From positions 1 to 38,366 of the forward strand of contig JACMPC010000145.1 of assembly GCA_014377705.1 (NCBI GenBank): a stretch of 38,366 nucleotides of DNA. Direction: 5' to 3'. The DNA comes from Dermatophilaceae bacterium (GTDB taxonomy: Bacteria > Actinomycetota > Actinomycetes > Actinomycetales > Dermatophilaceae). The notes beneath the pieces are model-generated. The model was given only the letters and a program-made list of their open reading frames with translations, was not told the DNA's origin and made no database searches. Position numbers and translations under genes: made by a program. Positions 8,481 to 16,021 of the stretch are shown here, piece by piece; the first letter of the stretch is position 1; every line of letters begins with the position of its first letter.

Positions 8481-9449
8481 TCAAATACCCCTGTTGAGAA
8501 CGGCCTCGGCGGCAGCCCGGCCGGACAGGAAGGCTCCCTCGATCCGGGGACCGCCATACCCGTCGCCGGCGAAGACGAGGCCCCCTTCGGCCCGCACCAG
8601 GCACGTCTGGGGATGCGGCTCGACCGGTGTCGCGTATCGCCATCGCTGCAGGCTGGTGTCAAGGATCTCGGCCCCGCCAAGCCAAGGCGACGCGGCCCGC
8701 AGCAGATCGGTGATCAGCGCGTCGTTGTCCTGCTCCCACCGGGCAGCCGCGACATCACTGCGGGTGTGCAAGGTGAGCGCCGGCACCGGCGATACACCCT
8801 TTGCCATATTGTCGCCGATCCACGACCAGGTCGGGTCGTCCTGGAGCTGGATGCCACCGGGAAAAGGAACTGATGGCCGGTCGCCGAGGGCGACGAGCAA
8901 CGAGATCGTCGGCGCATAGGCCAGCTCAGGGATCGTGGCCTGGCCGGCGACCAGGGCCGCCGACTGTGGTGCCGGTGGTGTCAGCACCACGACATCGGCC
9001 TCGAGCAACCCAGCCGATGCCCACCGGGTCGCCGGCCAGGTCACCGCCCAGCGACCTCCGACCTTTCGGACGCCGTCGACGTGAACCGACTGGCGGACGT
9101 CCAGACCCACGGTCATCCGCGCCGCCAGCTGCGCCATCCCGTCCGCGCCGACAAACCGGGGATGCCCGTCGTCGGAGGGGAAACCGCGACACCACTGCCG
9201 CACCGTGCCCTCGGCGAGCCATCGCGCCACCACCACTGAGAAAGCCTCGCTGCGGACCGTGAAGAACTGGGCGCCGTGGTCGGCGAACGCGCCACCGGCC
9301 ATCGCTCTGGTCGCCATCCGGCCGCCCGCGCGACGGCCCTTGTCCAGCACGGACACCACCTGTCCGGCGTCGGCGAGCAGCCGGGCGGCGGTGAGCCCCG
9401 CCATGCCCGCTCCGATCACGACAACCCGTGACGGGCTCGCAGCTGTCAC
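8481..9449 (-). CDS. FAD-dependent oxidoreductase, renalase-like, 322 aa
   Basis: This is a flavoprotein of the amine-oxidase fold. The dinucleotide motif VVVIGAGMAGLTAARLL is at about residues 9-25, then LDKGRRAGGRMATR and DHGAQFFTVRSEAF. Near the C-terminus GGLVFAGDGYGGPRIEGAF closes the FAD site. The GGRM...GAQFFT pattern is that of bacterial renalase-like proteins, which re-oxidise wrongly reduced NAD(P) isomers. The exact substrate here is inferred. Start: GTG 9449 is preferred because it overlaps the stop of the upstream gene as GTGA; the frame stays open beyond it but that part has no flavin-fold sequence. It is the last gene of a four-gene overlapping operon. Confidence 0.85.
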   Translation of the reverse strand: MTAASPSRVVVIGAGMAGLTAARLLADAGQVVSVLDKGRRAGGRMATRAMAGGAFADHGAQFFTVRSEAFSVVVARWLAEGTVRQWCRGFPSDDGHPRFVGADGMAQLAARMTVGLDVRQSVHVDGVRKVGGRWAVTWPATRWASAGLLEADVVVLTPPAPQSAALVAGQATIPELAYAPTISLLVALGDRPSVPFPGGIQLQDDPTWSWIGDNMAKGVSPVPALTLHTRSDVAAARWEQDNDALITDLLRAASPWLGGAEILDTSLQRWRYATPVEPHPQTCLVRAEGGLVFAGDGYGGPRIEGAFLSGRAAAEAVLNRGI

Positions 9450-10414
9450 GAACGATCGAAGACTGGATGGCGCCAACGATATGCGACGGACCCATCGAGG
9501 CAGGCCGGAATACCCTCGAGCACGCCGCGGTAGCGAGGAACCAGATCCAGCTCGGACCACAGCCTGCCAGGCATGAGCTGCAACGAGAGGTTCCAGCCCC
9601 TGATCGTGTCACCGGAGACCATGGTCGGTCCGCGCCGGCCCAGCACCATCCCGGCCACAGCGGCCCCGCCGGTGGCAAGGCGCCGGGGAACCCGCACTAC
9701 CCGGGTCTGGGGCGCAAAGGTCGTCAGGATCTCGAAGAAGTCGTTCCAGGTGACGGTCTCATCGTCGGCGACCGGTGCGGTGCCCGACCACCGCTGGAGC
9801 GCGGCGCCGATCAGCACCCTCGCGGCATCCTCGACGTGCAGCTGGGCAAAGGGGTTGTCTCCGGGGCCGGGGAACACCACCTTTCGGTGGCGTACCAGAC
9901 CGAAGAGGAGGCTCTGGGGTCCGTAGACGTGCGGCAGCCGAAGGCTGGCGACCGTTGGCCCGCCTGCCTCGGTGCCACGTGCGAGGGCCGCTTCGGCATC
10001 GAGCTTGGCCCTGCCATAGGCGAGCGCCGGGCTTGCTGCGGTGTCATCGCCGATCGCTGTCGACCCGTCGTAGACGAACATGCTGGACCCGTAGACGATG
10101 TGGCCGACGCCGGCTTCAGCTGCGGCGCGGGCCAGATGATCGGTGCCCTCCACCATCGTGGGGAACAGGCGCGGGTACGGCTCGAAGGTGGCGCGACCGC
10201 CCAGATGGATCACGACGTCAACCCGCTTCACCGCGCGGGCGAGCGACGGGGCCGACGTGAGGTCGCCGTACACGGGCTCGACATCCAGCCCGGCCAGCAG
10301 CGGCGCCCGGGAAGGCCTGCGGATCATCACCCGGGTCTGCTGGCCTGCTGCTGCGAGCTGTCGCACGACCTCGCTGCCGATGAACCCGGTTGCGCCCGTC
10401 AGCAAGATCGTCAC
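9446..10414 (-). CDS. NAD-dependent epimerase/dehydratase-like extended SDR, 322 aa
   Basis: This is a Rossmann-fold protein of the extended SDR class. GATGFIG is at residues 7-13 and DLTSAPSL follows the third strand. The Ser pair is at 110-111 (VYGSSMF), with catalytic Tyr133 and Lys137 in YGRAK. LRLPHVYGP and the late motif QLHVEDAARVL are typical of sugar-nucleotide epimerases and related reductases. The intact YxxxK makes it likely to be an active enzyme. Substrate is unknown. Its ATG overlaps the stop of the CPBP gene (bases 10411-10414) and its stop overlaps the start of the flavoprotein gene, so translation of the three is linked. Confidence 0.9.
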   Translation of the reverse strand: MTILLTGATGFIGSEVVRQLAAAGQQTRVMIRRPSRAPLLAGLDVEPVYGDLTSAPSLARAVKRVDVVIHLGGRATFEPYPRLFPTMVEGTDHLARAAAEAGVGHIVYGSSMFVYDGSTAIGDDTAASPALAYGRAKLDAEAALARGTEAGGPTVASLRLPHVYGPQSLLFGLVRHRKVVFPGPGDNPFAQLHVEDAARVLIGAALQRWSGTAPVADDETVTWNDFFEILTTFAPQTRVVRVPRRLATGGAAVAGMVLGRRGPTMVSGDTIRGWNLSLQLMPGRLWSELDLVPRYRGVLEGIPACLDGSVAYRWRHPVFDRS

Positions 10415-11253
10415 CCGACAGATCCTCCCACAACTCGCGTGAGCTTCCCCTGAGTCGGAGAGGCCTTTTCTGCCGGGATGTGTGGCACAGCCAGGTTGAG
10501 CTTCTCGATGCGGAACAACGGCGGGAGGTAGCGCAGCATCAGCACCGACCAGGTGAGGTGCGTCAGCGCGGACGCCTCGATGCCCCCCGAAGCCCGACGT
10601 TGCAACCCAAACAGGAGGCCCATGACCACGCTGGCCAGGACCAGTGCAGGGTTCCGGGTGGAAGCAGTGGCCAAGGCGTATGCCGCGGTCGACTTTGCCA
10701 CCGGGTGGCGTCTGCCCACCGCGGCGTAGAGAGCACCCCGGAAGAACAGCTCCTCGGCGAGGCCGTTGGCGCAGGTGGTCGCGATGACCAGCGGGGTCGA
10801 CCCGCGGTCGGCATACCGCAGCACCCGGGTGAGAGCCCTGTCCAGCACGGGCACGTGACGACAGGCACGCGCAGCCCCGTAGAACACGCAGAAGGCGCCG
10901 ACTCCGGTCACGACGGGTGTCACGAGGGGACGATGCAGGCTTTGGTCACGCCTCTGGGCCTGGCCCAGATGCAGCGGACCAGAGCCCAGGGCGCCACCGG
11001 CCCACGTTGCCGCGACGCCGAAGGTGAGAACGTAGAACCGCCGCGATCCGGGTCTGCTGGACAAGGACAGCCCGAGGAGAGCGGCCCCCGTCACACCAAC
11101 TCCCGTCACGATCCGGCGTCGGCGAGCATGCGCCTCATCCGTTTCTTGGTGGTCGCGGGGGACCTTGTCCCTGAGCGATCTGGGAAAGGGGCCGGGCAGG
11201 CTCGGACGCCCGTCATCAGGTCGTGCGTGCTTGGCGGGCCCGTCACTTCCCAC
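10411..11253 (-). CDS. CPBP-family intramembrane metalloprotease, 280 aa
   Basis: This membrane protein carries the CPBP (CAAX-protease / bacteriocin-processing, Abi) signature. EELFFR is at residues 167-172 of the form started at 11253, and a His with Trp two residues on (THLTW, His at 232) forms the second motif. Hydrophobic segments lie before, between and after these. The family holds Rce1-like glutamate proteases and proteins of unknown role. Start: GTG 11253 follows a GAGG and overlaps the upstream stop by 11 bases. An earlier in-frame start at 11355 would overlap over 100 bases and has low-complexity sequence. The first 45 residues are hydrophilic and variable, so a start further in is possible. 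It is the second gene of the overlapping operon. Confidence 0.85.
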   Translation of the reverse strand: MGSDGPAKHARPDDGRPSLPGPFPRSLRDKVPRDHQETDEAHARRRRIVTGVGVTGAALLGLSLSSRPGSRRFYVLTFGVAATWAGGALGSGPLHLGQAQRRDQSLHRPLVTPVVTGVGAFCVFYGAARACRHVPVLDRALTRVLRYADRGSTPLVIATTCANGLAEELFFRGALYAAVGRRHPVAKSTAAYALATASTRNPALVLASVVMGLLFGLQRRASGGIEASALTHLTWSVLMLRYLPPLFRIEKLNLAVPHIPAEKASPTQGKLTRVVGGSVG

Positions 11254-12139
11254 GCACCTCACGCTCCCGTTCGGCCAGGGCCTGGCGGACGGCCTCGTCG
11301 TACCCCATCGGATCGAACGGCACGAGAGCGCGGATCGAACCGTTCTTGACGACAACCTCGTTGGTCATCGAGTCCACCAGCGCTCGCGCCGTCTGGGTGT
11401 CGACGTCTGTGACGAGGGACAGCCAGAGCGACGACAGCTGAGGGGTCAGCAGGGGTACCGGCATCACGAGGAACTTGCGGCCCTGGATCTTCGCCACGCG
11501 GCGCATCATGGTGACGTACTCCAGCACCTCGGGACCGCCGATGTCGTAGGCATGGTCGGCTGCTTCGGGCAGCTCGAGCACGCCCACGAGGTAGCGAACC
11601 ACATCGTCGATGGCGATCGGCTGGGTACGGGTGCGGACCCAGCGCGGGGTGATCATGGCCGGCAGGTGCGCAACCAGCTGGCGGGTCAGCTCCCACGAGA
11701 TACCCCCGTGCCCGACGATGATCCCGGCGCGCAACGTGGTCACCGGGACCCCCGTACTGCCCAGCAGCTGTTCCACCCCGCGCCGGCTGCGCAGGTGCGC
11801 GGACAGGTCATCGTCATCGTCTCCCAGTCCCCCCAGATAGACGATCCGCTGCAGTCCAGCCGCGGCGGCAGCCTCCGCGAACGCACTGGCCGCATCAGCG
11901 TCTTTGCGCTCGAAGTCGGCGGAGTCCAGCGAGTGCACCAGGTAGTACGCCGCCTGAAATCCGGTGAGAGCGTCCTTCAGGGTCTGTGGATCGTGGACGT
12001 CGCCATAGACGGCTGCACTACCGCCCTCATAGGACGCCGGGCGTCGCGTCATGGCCTGCACGTCATAGCCAGCTGCGATCAGAGCCGGGCACAACCGCCT
12101 CCCGACAAAACCCGATGCGCCGGCAACCAGTACCTTCAC
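11243..12139 (-). CDS. NAD(P)-binding (NmrA-like, atypical SDR) protein, 298 aa
   Basis: The N-terminus LVAGASGFVGRRL is an NAD(P)-binding GxxGxxG motif. AMTRRP after the second strand suggests NADP. YLVHSL, RIVYLGGLG and LRAGIIVG follow, as in NmrA-like and atypical SDRs. The YxxxK catalytic pair is not evident; the usual Tyr position lies in the HLRSRRGVEQLL region. It may therefore be a redox sensor or an atypical reductase. A GTG start at 12139 has a strong GGAGGGAGG about 8 bases before it, so this is the first gene of the operon that continues through CPBP, epimerase-like SDR and flavoprotein genes. Upstream lies a short inverted repeat (TGGTC, 5 bases, GACCA at 12194-12208) that might bind a regulator. 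Confidence 0.88.
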   Translation of the reverse strand: MKVLVAGASGFVGRRLCPALIAAGYDVQAMTRRPASYEGGSAAVYGDVHDPQTLKDALTGFQAAYYLVHSLDSADFERKDADAASAFAEAAAAAGLQRIVYLGGLGDDDDDLSAHLRSRRGVEQLLGSTGVPVTTLRAGIIVGHGGISWELTRQLVAHLPAMITPRWVRTRTQPIAIDDVVRYLVGVLELPEAADHAYDIGGPEVLEYVTMMRRVAKIQGRKFLVMPVPLLTPQLSSLWLSLVTDVDTQTARALVDSMTNEVVVKNGSIRALVPFDPMGYDEAVRQALAEREREVRGK

Positions 12140-12454
12140 TGCGCCCTCCCTCCTCAGGTTCCGGTGTCGTGTCGAGCACTCCGGAACTCAGATTGGTCGA
12201 TAAGACCACAAAACTCAAGGGAGAGCGCTGTATGCCGTCATGCTCCGGTCTGCATACGCCGTCCAGGCAAGGCGGAAAGCGTCCCGGTGGCCGTGGGATG
12301 GCCCGGGCAAGGTGGCCTGGGCCGACGTGATCTCCAGGGCCTGTCTCTCAGCACTGGTCGATGGGCTCAGCCCCGTAGGCGGGGAGAAGCGTTCTAGTCG
12401 TTCGACCTCCTTCTTCGGCTCGATCATCTTGAGCTCGCGCCCCAATGCCAACCG
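12140..12454. other. Gap of 315 bases: promoter region of the minus-strand operon, otherwise nothing recognised
   Basis: The right-hand operon start at 12139 must draw its promoter from here. On the minus strand TTGAGT followed after 17 bases by CAATCT is the best weak match, and it overlaps the TGGTC/GACCA inverted repeat at 12194-12208. From about 12210 to 12454 no frame on either strand looks like a known protein. This part may be further debris of the broken gene that follows. Confidence 0.35.
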
Positions 12455-13183
12455 GTGAAACTGCTCGAGCTGGCAAGGACACCAACCTCTGGGTATGGAG
12501 CATCGAGCAGTCCCCAGAAGGTCGGCGGTGTTCTGCTCATCGCCCTGGTCGTCGCAGCCAACCTGCTCAACCTGTCCACGAACCGGTTGCTGGACCGAAC
12601 CATTGAAGACGTGGCAGTCGCTGGCCAGACCCTCGGCACCGTCGCAGCTACCAAAGTCCCTCCGTCACCGGGGCACTCGGGCGCCTTCCCGAAGATCTGG
12701 TCGGAACAGACTTCCTCGAGCTGGTCGATGAGGCGGATCGGGGCCTTGCCAGGGCCGGCTGACCGAAAGCATCGCCCGCCCCGGCAGACCGGTCAACGCC
12801 GAGCTGGGTCTGCGTAGTGGCGAGGCCTCGCCCGGCTCGGTGGCGACGAATTCACCATTGTCATCACCAGGGACGGACCTTCGCGGAGCGATCGACAACG
12901 GCGAGCTTGCGCTCCGTTACCAGCCGGCGCGATCCCTGACCTCCGGTCGGATCGAGACGGTGAACGCGTCGAGGATGTCCTCATCATCGAGGCGGTGATC
13001 ACCGTTGCCCATTCCCTGGGCATCCGCACTATCGCGGAGGGCGTTGAGACCGTGAAACAGCTTGAGGCCTTCCGCCGCCCGGGCTGCGACGGCGTCCAGG
13101 GCTTCCTGATGTCACGGCCGGTTCCGGGGTCGCAGGTTCCGGCGATGCTGGGTCTGGTGCAGAAGCCGGCCACGCTGGCCTAG
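12455..13183 (+). pseudogene. Remnant of a PAS-GGDEF-EAL cyclic-di-GMP enzyme
   Basis: Fragments of a signalling protein lie in the right order but in shifting frames. VLLIALVVAANLLNLSTN resembles a hydrophobic or helical N-terminal part. VTGALGRLPEDLVGTDFLELV, then LTESIARPGRPVNAEL after a frameshift near 12757, is a PAS domain. ARLGGDEFTIVI carries an intact GGDEF motif (12839-12853), with the front half of that domain missing. RGAIDNGELALRYQPARSL (from 12882) is the start of an EAL domain. It jumps directly to HSLGIRTIAEGVETVKQLEA and GCDGVQGFLMSRPVP, the end of an EAL domain, so about 150 residues including the EAL motif are gone. The intact gene would have made or destroyed cyclic di-GMP. 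Frameshifts, an in-frame stop and two large deletions show it is dead. Confidence 0.88.
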
Positions 13184-13214
13184 AGGGCAGCCCAGGTCAA
13201 GGTCGTGATCACCG

Positions 13215-13769
13215 TCAGAGCCGCCCCGGGTCCGCTCGCAGCTGCTTGACCAACCGGACACCGATGAGCTCCCCGAAGCGCTCGACCTCGCCCTTGACGT
13301 ATCCCGAGCTGAGGTACAGGTCGATTGCCGGGTGCTGGTCCGGCCCGGTCACCAGGGCCGCCGTCTCGTAGTCGAGCTGGCGAGCGCGATCCTCCAGCGC
13401 GCCGAGGAGGGCGCGCGCGAAGCCCTTCCCCTGATGGATGGGGCGCACGCGCATCCTCAGGATCTCGCAGCCCAGCGCGTCAACCTGCCACAGCCCGCCC
13501 ATGGCCACGACCTCGCCCTCGACCGCGCCGACCAGCATGGCGCCCCGCCGGCTCAGGTAGGACCCGGCGACGTCGTCCAGGTCGCCACCGTAGATGTCGC
13601 CGTCCTCGGGCACGCCCGCCGCCGCGAGCCCGTAGCGGTTCAGCTCGACCAGCGTCTCGTGGTCGGCGGGCTCGTAGTCACGGATGACCAACCCGGGCAG
13701 GGGCTCCGTGGGACCTGAGAAGGGACCAGAACAGGCGCGGTGCTGCTCGGCGCTACTTGCCGAGCTCAT
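13215..13769 (-). CDS. GNAT-family N-acetyltransferase, 184 aa
   Basis: This is an acetyl-CoA-dependent acetyltransferase of the GNAT fold. The domain starts at LVIRDYEPADHETLVELN. GEVVAMGGLWQ is the central strand, ILRMRVRPIHQGKGFARALL holds the acetyl-CoA pyrophosphate loop (QGKGFA), and AIDLYLSSGYVK is the C-terminal motif. The acceptor is unknown; it could be an amine or amino acid given its neighbours. The ATG at 13769 lies inside the end of the regulator gene (17-base overlap), so the two are co-expressed. The first 25 residues before the fold are variable, and a later start cannot be excluded. Confidence 0.9.
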   Translation of the reverse strand: MSSASSAEQHRACSGPFSGPTEPLPGLVIRDYEPADHETLVELNRYGLAAAGVPEDGDIYGGDLDDVAGSYLSRRGAMLVGAVEGEVVAMGGLWQVDALGCEILRMRVRPIHQGKGFARALLGALEDRARQLDYETAALVTGPDQHPAIDLYLSSGYVKGEVERFGELIGVRLVKQLRADPGRL

Positions 13770-14445
13770 CGTTGTCCAGCTCGTTGAGGTAGTTGTAGAC
13801 GGTGAACCGGGTGACGTGCAGCGCCTGGGCCGCCATACCGACGCTCTCCTTGAGCATGAAGAAGCCGCGGTCCTTAAGGTCGTTCACGACGGCGATCTTG
13901 TGCTTCTTGTGCATGAGGTCCACCGGCGCCCCGGCGACGTCGATCGCCTCGGCGAGCAGGTGCTGGGCGAGCTCGTCGATGTCCCGGGCGAACTTCTCCT
14001 CCTGTGGCTGTGCCGCCTGCTCGGCGGGCCCCTCACTCGGGAGCATCGCCTCTGCGATCGCCTTCACGGCCTGCCAGATCATCACGTCGGCGTTGATGCA
14101 CAGCGCTGCGACCGCGGTGCCCTCGGTGTCCCGGACCACGACGGTCGTCGACCGCAGTGACCTGCCGTCGGGGCGGCGCGTCTCGTAGCCCACCGTCGTG
14201 GCGATCGTCCCGTCCGCCGCCTTGCGGAGCAGCAGGTCGGTGGCCGGCCCTCCGACGCTGCGACCGGTCACGTCCCCGGCGATGGCCACGATCGAGTTGG
14301 GCAGGCGCCGCAGGTCGTGCAGGACAACCTCGCAGTCGTCGGGCAGGGTGCGGCTCAGCGGTTCGACGAGGGTGGCGAGCGTGGCAAGGACCTGCTCCGC
14401 GTAGTCCGCCGGGCGTCCCGCCGTCGACAGCGATCCGATGGTCAT
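13753..14445 (-). CDS. YheO-type PAS / HTH transcriptional regulator, 230 aa
   Basis: The N-terminal half has the YheO-like PAS pattern: VLHDLRRLPNSIVAIAGDVTGRSVGGPATDLLL, then GRSLRSTTVVVRDTEG and AALCINADV. The C-terminal half ends with a helix-turn-helix of the DauR/YheO kind (VGMAAQALHVTRFTVYNYLNEL). Regulators of this family sense amino acids or related small molecules and control adjacent catabolic genes. It diverges from tryptophanase and shares its control region, so it probably regulates tnaA, the permease and itself in response to tryptophan or indole. That role is an inference. ATG 14445 is chosen over an in-frame ATG at 14484 because GGAGAGGAAC precedes it. The GNAT gene overlaps its 3' end. 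Confidence 0.9.
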   Translation of the reverse strand: MTIGSLSTAGRPADYAEQVLATLATLVEPLSRTLPDDCEVVLHDLRRLPNSIVAIAGDVTGRSVGGPATDLLLRKAADGTIATTVGYETRRPDGRSLRSTTVVVRDTEGTAVAALCINADVMIWQAVKAIAEAMLPSEGPAEQAAQPQEEKFARDIDELAQHLLAEAIDVAGAPVDLMHKKHKIAVVNDLKDRGFFMLKESVGMAAQALHVTRFTVYNYLNELDNDELGK

Positions 14446-14488
14446 CCTCTGTTCCTCTCCACATCCGGACCAATATTGTGACATGTTG

Positions 14489-14538
14489 TTGAGTTGTTAT
14501 CAATCTTGTTGGACTCTTCAACTCAATTAGGTTACTTT
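14489..14538 (+). promoter_or_regulatory. tnaA promoter region with inverted-repeat operator
   Basis: TTGAGTTG (14489-14496) and CAACTCAA (14519-14526) form a perfect 8-base inverted repeat, 30 bp centre to centre, about three helical turns. A promoter-like TTGGAC (14509-14514), 18-base spacer and TACTTT (14533-14538) overlaps the right arm. The stretch is strikingly AT-rich for this genome. Seen: the repeats and their place between divergent genes. Inferred: the YheO-type protein binds here and controls tnaA. Confidence 0.45.
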
Positions 14539-14626
14539 GCTTGTAGGAGTGAACCGCTCAACGACGCGTGGAACGCTCCGCATCTGTAGTCGGGCGCAGC
14601 CCGGCAGCCACCCGAGGAGACGCGCC

Positions 14627-16006
14627 ATGCAGTACATGCCCGAGCCTTTCAAGATCAAGATGGTCGAGCCGATCCGGATCACCACCAGGCAAGAGCGTGA
14701 GGGCTTCATCCGGGACGCCAACTACAACACCTTCGCCCTCACGGCCGCGGACGTCTACATCGACCTCCAGACGGACAGCGGCACGGGCGCGATGAGCGAC
14801 TCCCAGTGGGCGGCTGTCATGCGGGGCGACGAGTCGTACTCCGGCGGTCGCAGCTACTACCGGCTGATGGACGCAGGCAAGGACATCTTCGGCTACGAGT
14901 ACCTCCAGCCGGTGCACCAGGGCCGCGCAGCCGAGAAGATCCTGTTCCCGCTGCTGGTGACCACCCCGGGGCAGTACGTCATCTCCAACATGTTCTTCGA
15001 CACCACCCGGGCGCACGTCGGTCTGGCCGGCGGTCGCGCCGTCGACTGCGTCTGCCCGCAGGGCATGGACTCGAGCACGTACTTCGACTTCAAGGGCAAC
15101 ATGGACGTCCCGAAGCTCGAGACACTGATCACAGAGTATGGCGCAGAGAACGTCGCGGCGATCGTCATGACGATCACCAACAACAGCGTCGGCGGCCAGC
15201 CGGTCTCCATGGAGAACATGCGTGAGACCGCGAGGGTCGCCCACCAGAACGGCATCACCGTCGTCATCGATGCGGCCCGGTACGCCGAGAACGCCTACTT
15301 CATCAAGGAGCGCGAGGCCGGCTACGAGGACGCCTCACCCATCGAGATCACCCGCGAGATGTTCAGCTACGCCGACGTCTTCACGATGAGCGCGAAGAAG
15401 GACGCGCTGGTCAACATGGGCGGTCTGGTCGCCGTCCGCGAGGACCAGGTCCTCAGCGACGCGATCAAGACGTCCTGCATCGCCTTCGAGGGCTACCTCA
15501 GCTACGGGGGCCTGTCCGGCCGCGACCTCGAGGCGATGGCCACCGGCCTGTACGAAGGCCTGGACCCCGACTTCTTGCGCTACCGCATCGGGCAGATGCA
15601 GTATCTCGCCGCACGGCTCACCGAGTACGATATCCCGTTCCAGAACCCCGTCGGTGGCCACGCGGTCTTCGTCGACGCGGGCAAGATGCTCCCGCACATC
15701 CCGTGGTACGAGTTCCCCGGCCAGGCCCTGGCGATCGAGCTCTACGTGGAGGCCGGCATCCGCAGCTGCGACATCGGCTCCTACCTGATGGACCGCGACC
15801 CGGTGACCCGTGAGCAGCTTCAGGCGCCGTTCGAGTTCACCCGTCTGGCTGTCCCGCGCCGCGTCTACACCCAGGCGCACCTCGACGTGGTCGCCGAGGC
15901 CCTCAAGGCGGTCAAGGACCGTGCCGCCGATGTCCAGGGTTACGTGATCACCTGGGAGCCGAAGGTCCTGCGTCACTTCACCTCGCACCTCAAGCCAGTC
16001 GGCTGA
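14627..16006 (+). CDS. tnaA: Tryptophanase (L-tryptophan indole-lyase), 459 aa
   Basis: This PLP enzyme splits L-tryptophan into indole, pyruvate and ammonia. The PLP lysine is in SAKKDA (Lys257-258, the second expected to bind PLP). The main look-alike is tyrosine phenol-lyase, and three specificity positions decide against it. Asp125 (FFDTTR) matches tryptophanase Asp137, where TPL has Thr124. Ile383 (CDIGSY) stands where TPL has Arg381. His450 (KVLRHFT) matches tryptophanase His463, where TPL has Phe448. The C-terminal [14 protein letters not shown] is also tryptophanase-like. ATG 14627 is chosen for its GAGGAGA 6 bases upstream; an in-frame upstream extension looks unlike the family. Length is close to the E. 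coli enzyme. The next gene, 15 bases on, is an amino acid permease. No Trp-containing TnaC-like leader peptide was found. Confidence 0.93.
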   Translation: MQYMPEPFKIKMVEPIRITTRQEREGFIRDANYNTFALTAADVYIDLQTDSGTGAMSDSQWAAVMRGDESYSGGRSYYRLMDAGKDIFGYEYLQPVHQGRAAEKILFPLLVTTPGQYVISNMFFDTTRAHVGLAGGRAVDCVCPQGMDSSTYFDFKGNMDVPKLETLITEYGAENVAAIVMTITNNSVGGQPVSMENMRETARVAHQNGITVVIDAARYAENAYFIKEREAGYEDASPIEITREMFSYADVFTMSAKKDALVNMGGLVAVREDQVLSDAIKTSCIAFEGYLSYGGLSGRDLEAMATGLYEGLDPDFLRYRIGQMQYLAARLTEYDIPFQNPVGGHAVFVDAGKMLPHIPWYEFPGQALAIELYVEAGIRSCDIGSYLMDRDPVTREQLQAPFEFTRLAVPRRVYTQAHLDVVAEALKAVKDRAADVQGYVITWEPKVLRHFTSHLKPVG

Positions 16007-16021
16007 GCAGGGAAAACGAAC

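Noticed and set aside
9428-12397. Long plus-strand frames opposite the four-gene minus operon
   Set aside because: They cross gene borders of recognised proteins and show no family motif; they are GC-driven shadows.
14527-14626. A TnaC-like leader peptide before tnaA
   Set aside because: A frame ending in Trp-Asn-Ala-Pro-His-Leu and a stop exists near 14568-14589 but has no start codon or ribosome site, and no TnaC-type spacing.
14627-16006. Tyrosine phenol-lyase instead of tryptophanase
   Set aside because: The TPL-specific Thr124, Arg381 and Phe448 are replaced by the tryptophanase residues Asp, Ile and His.
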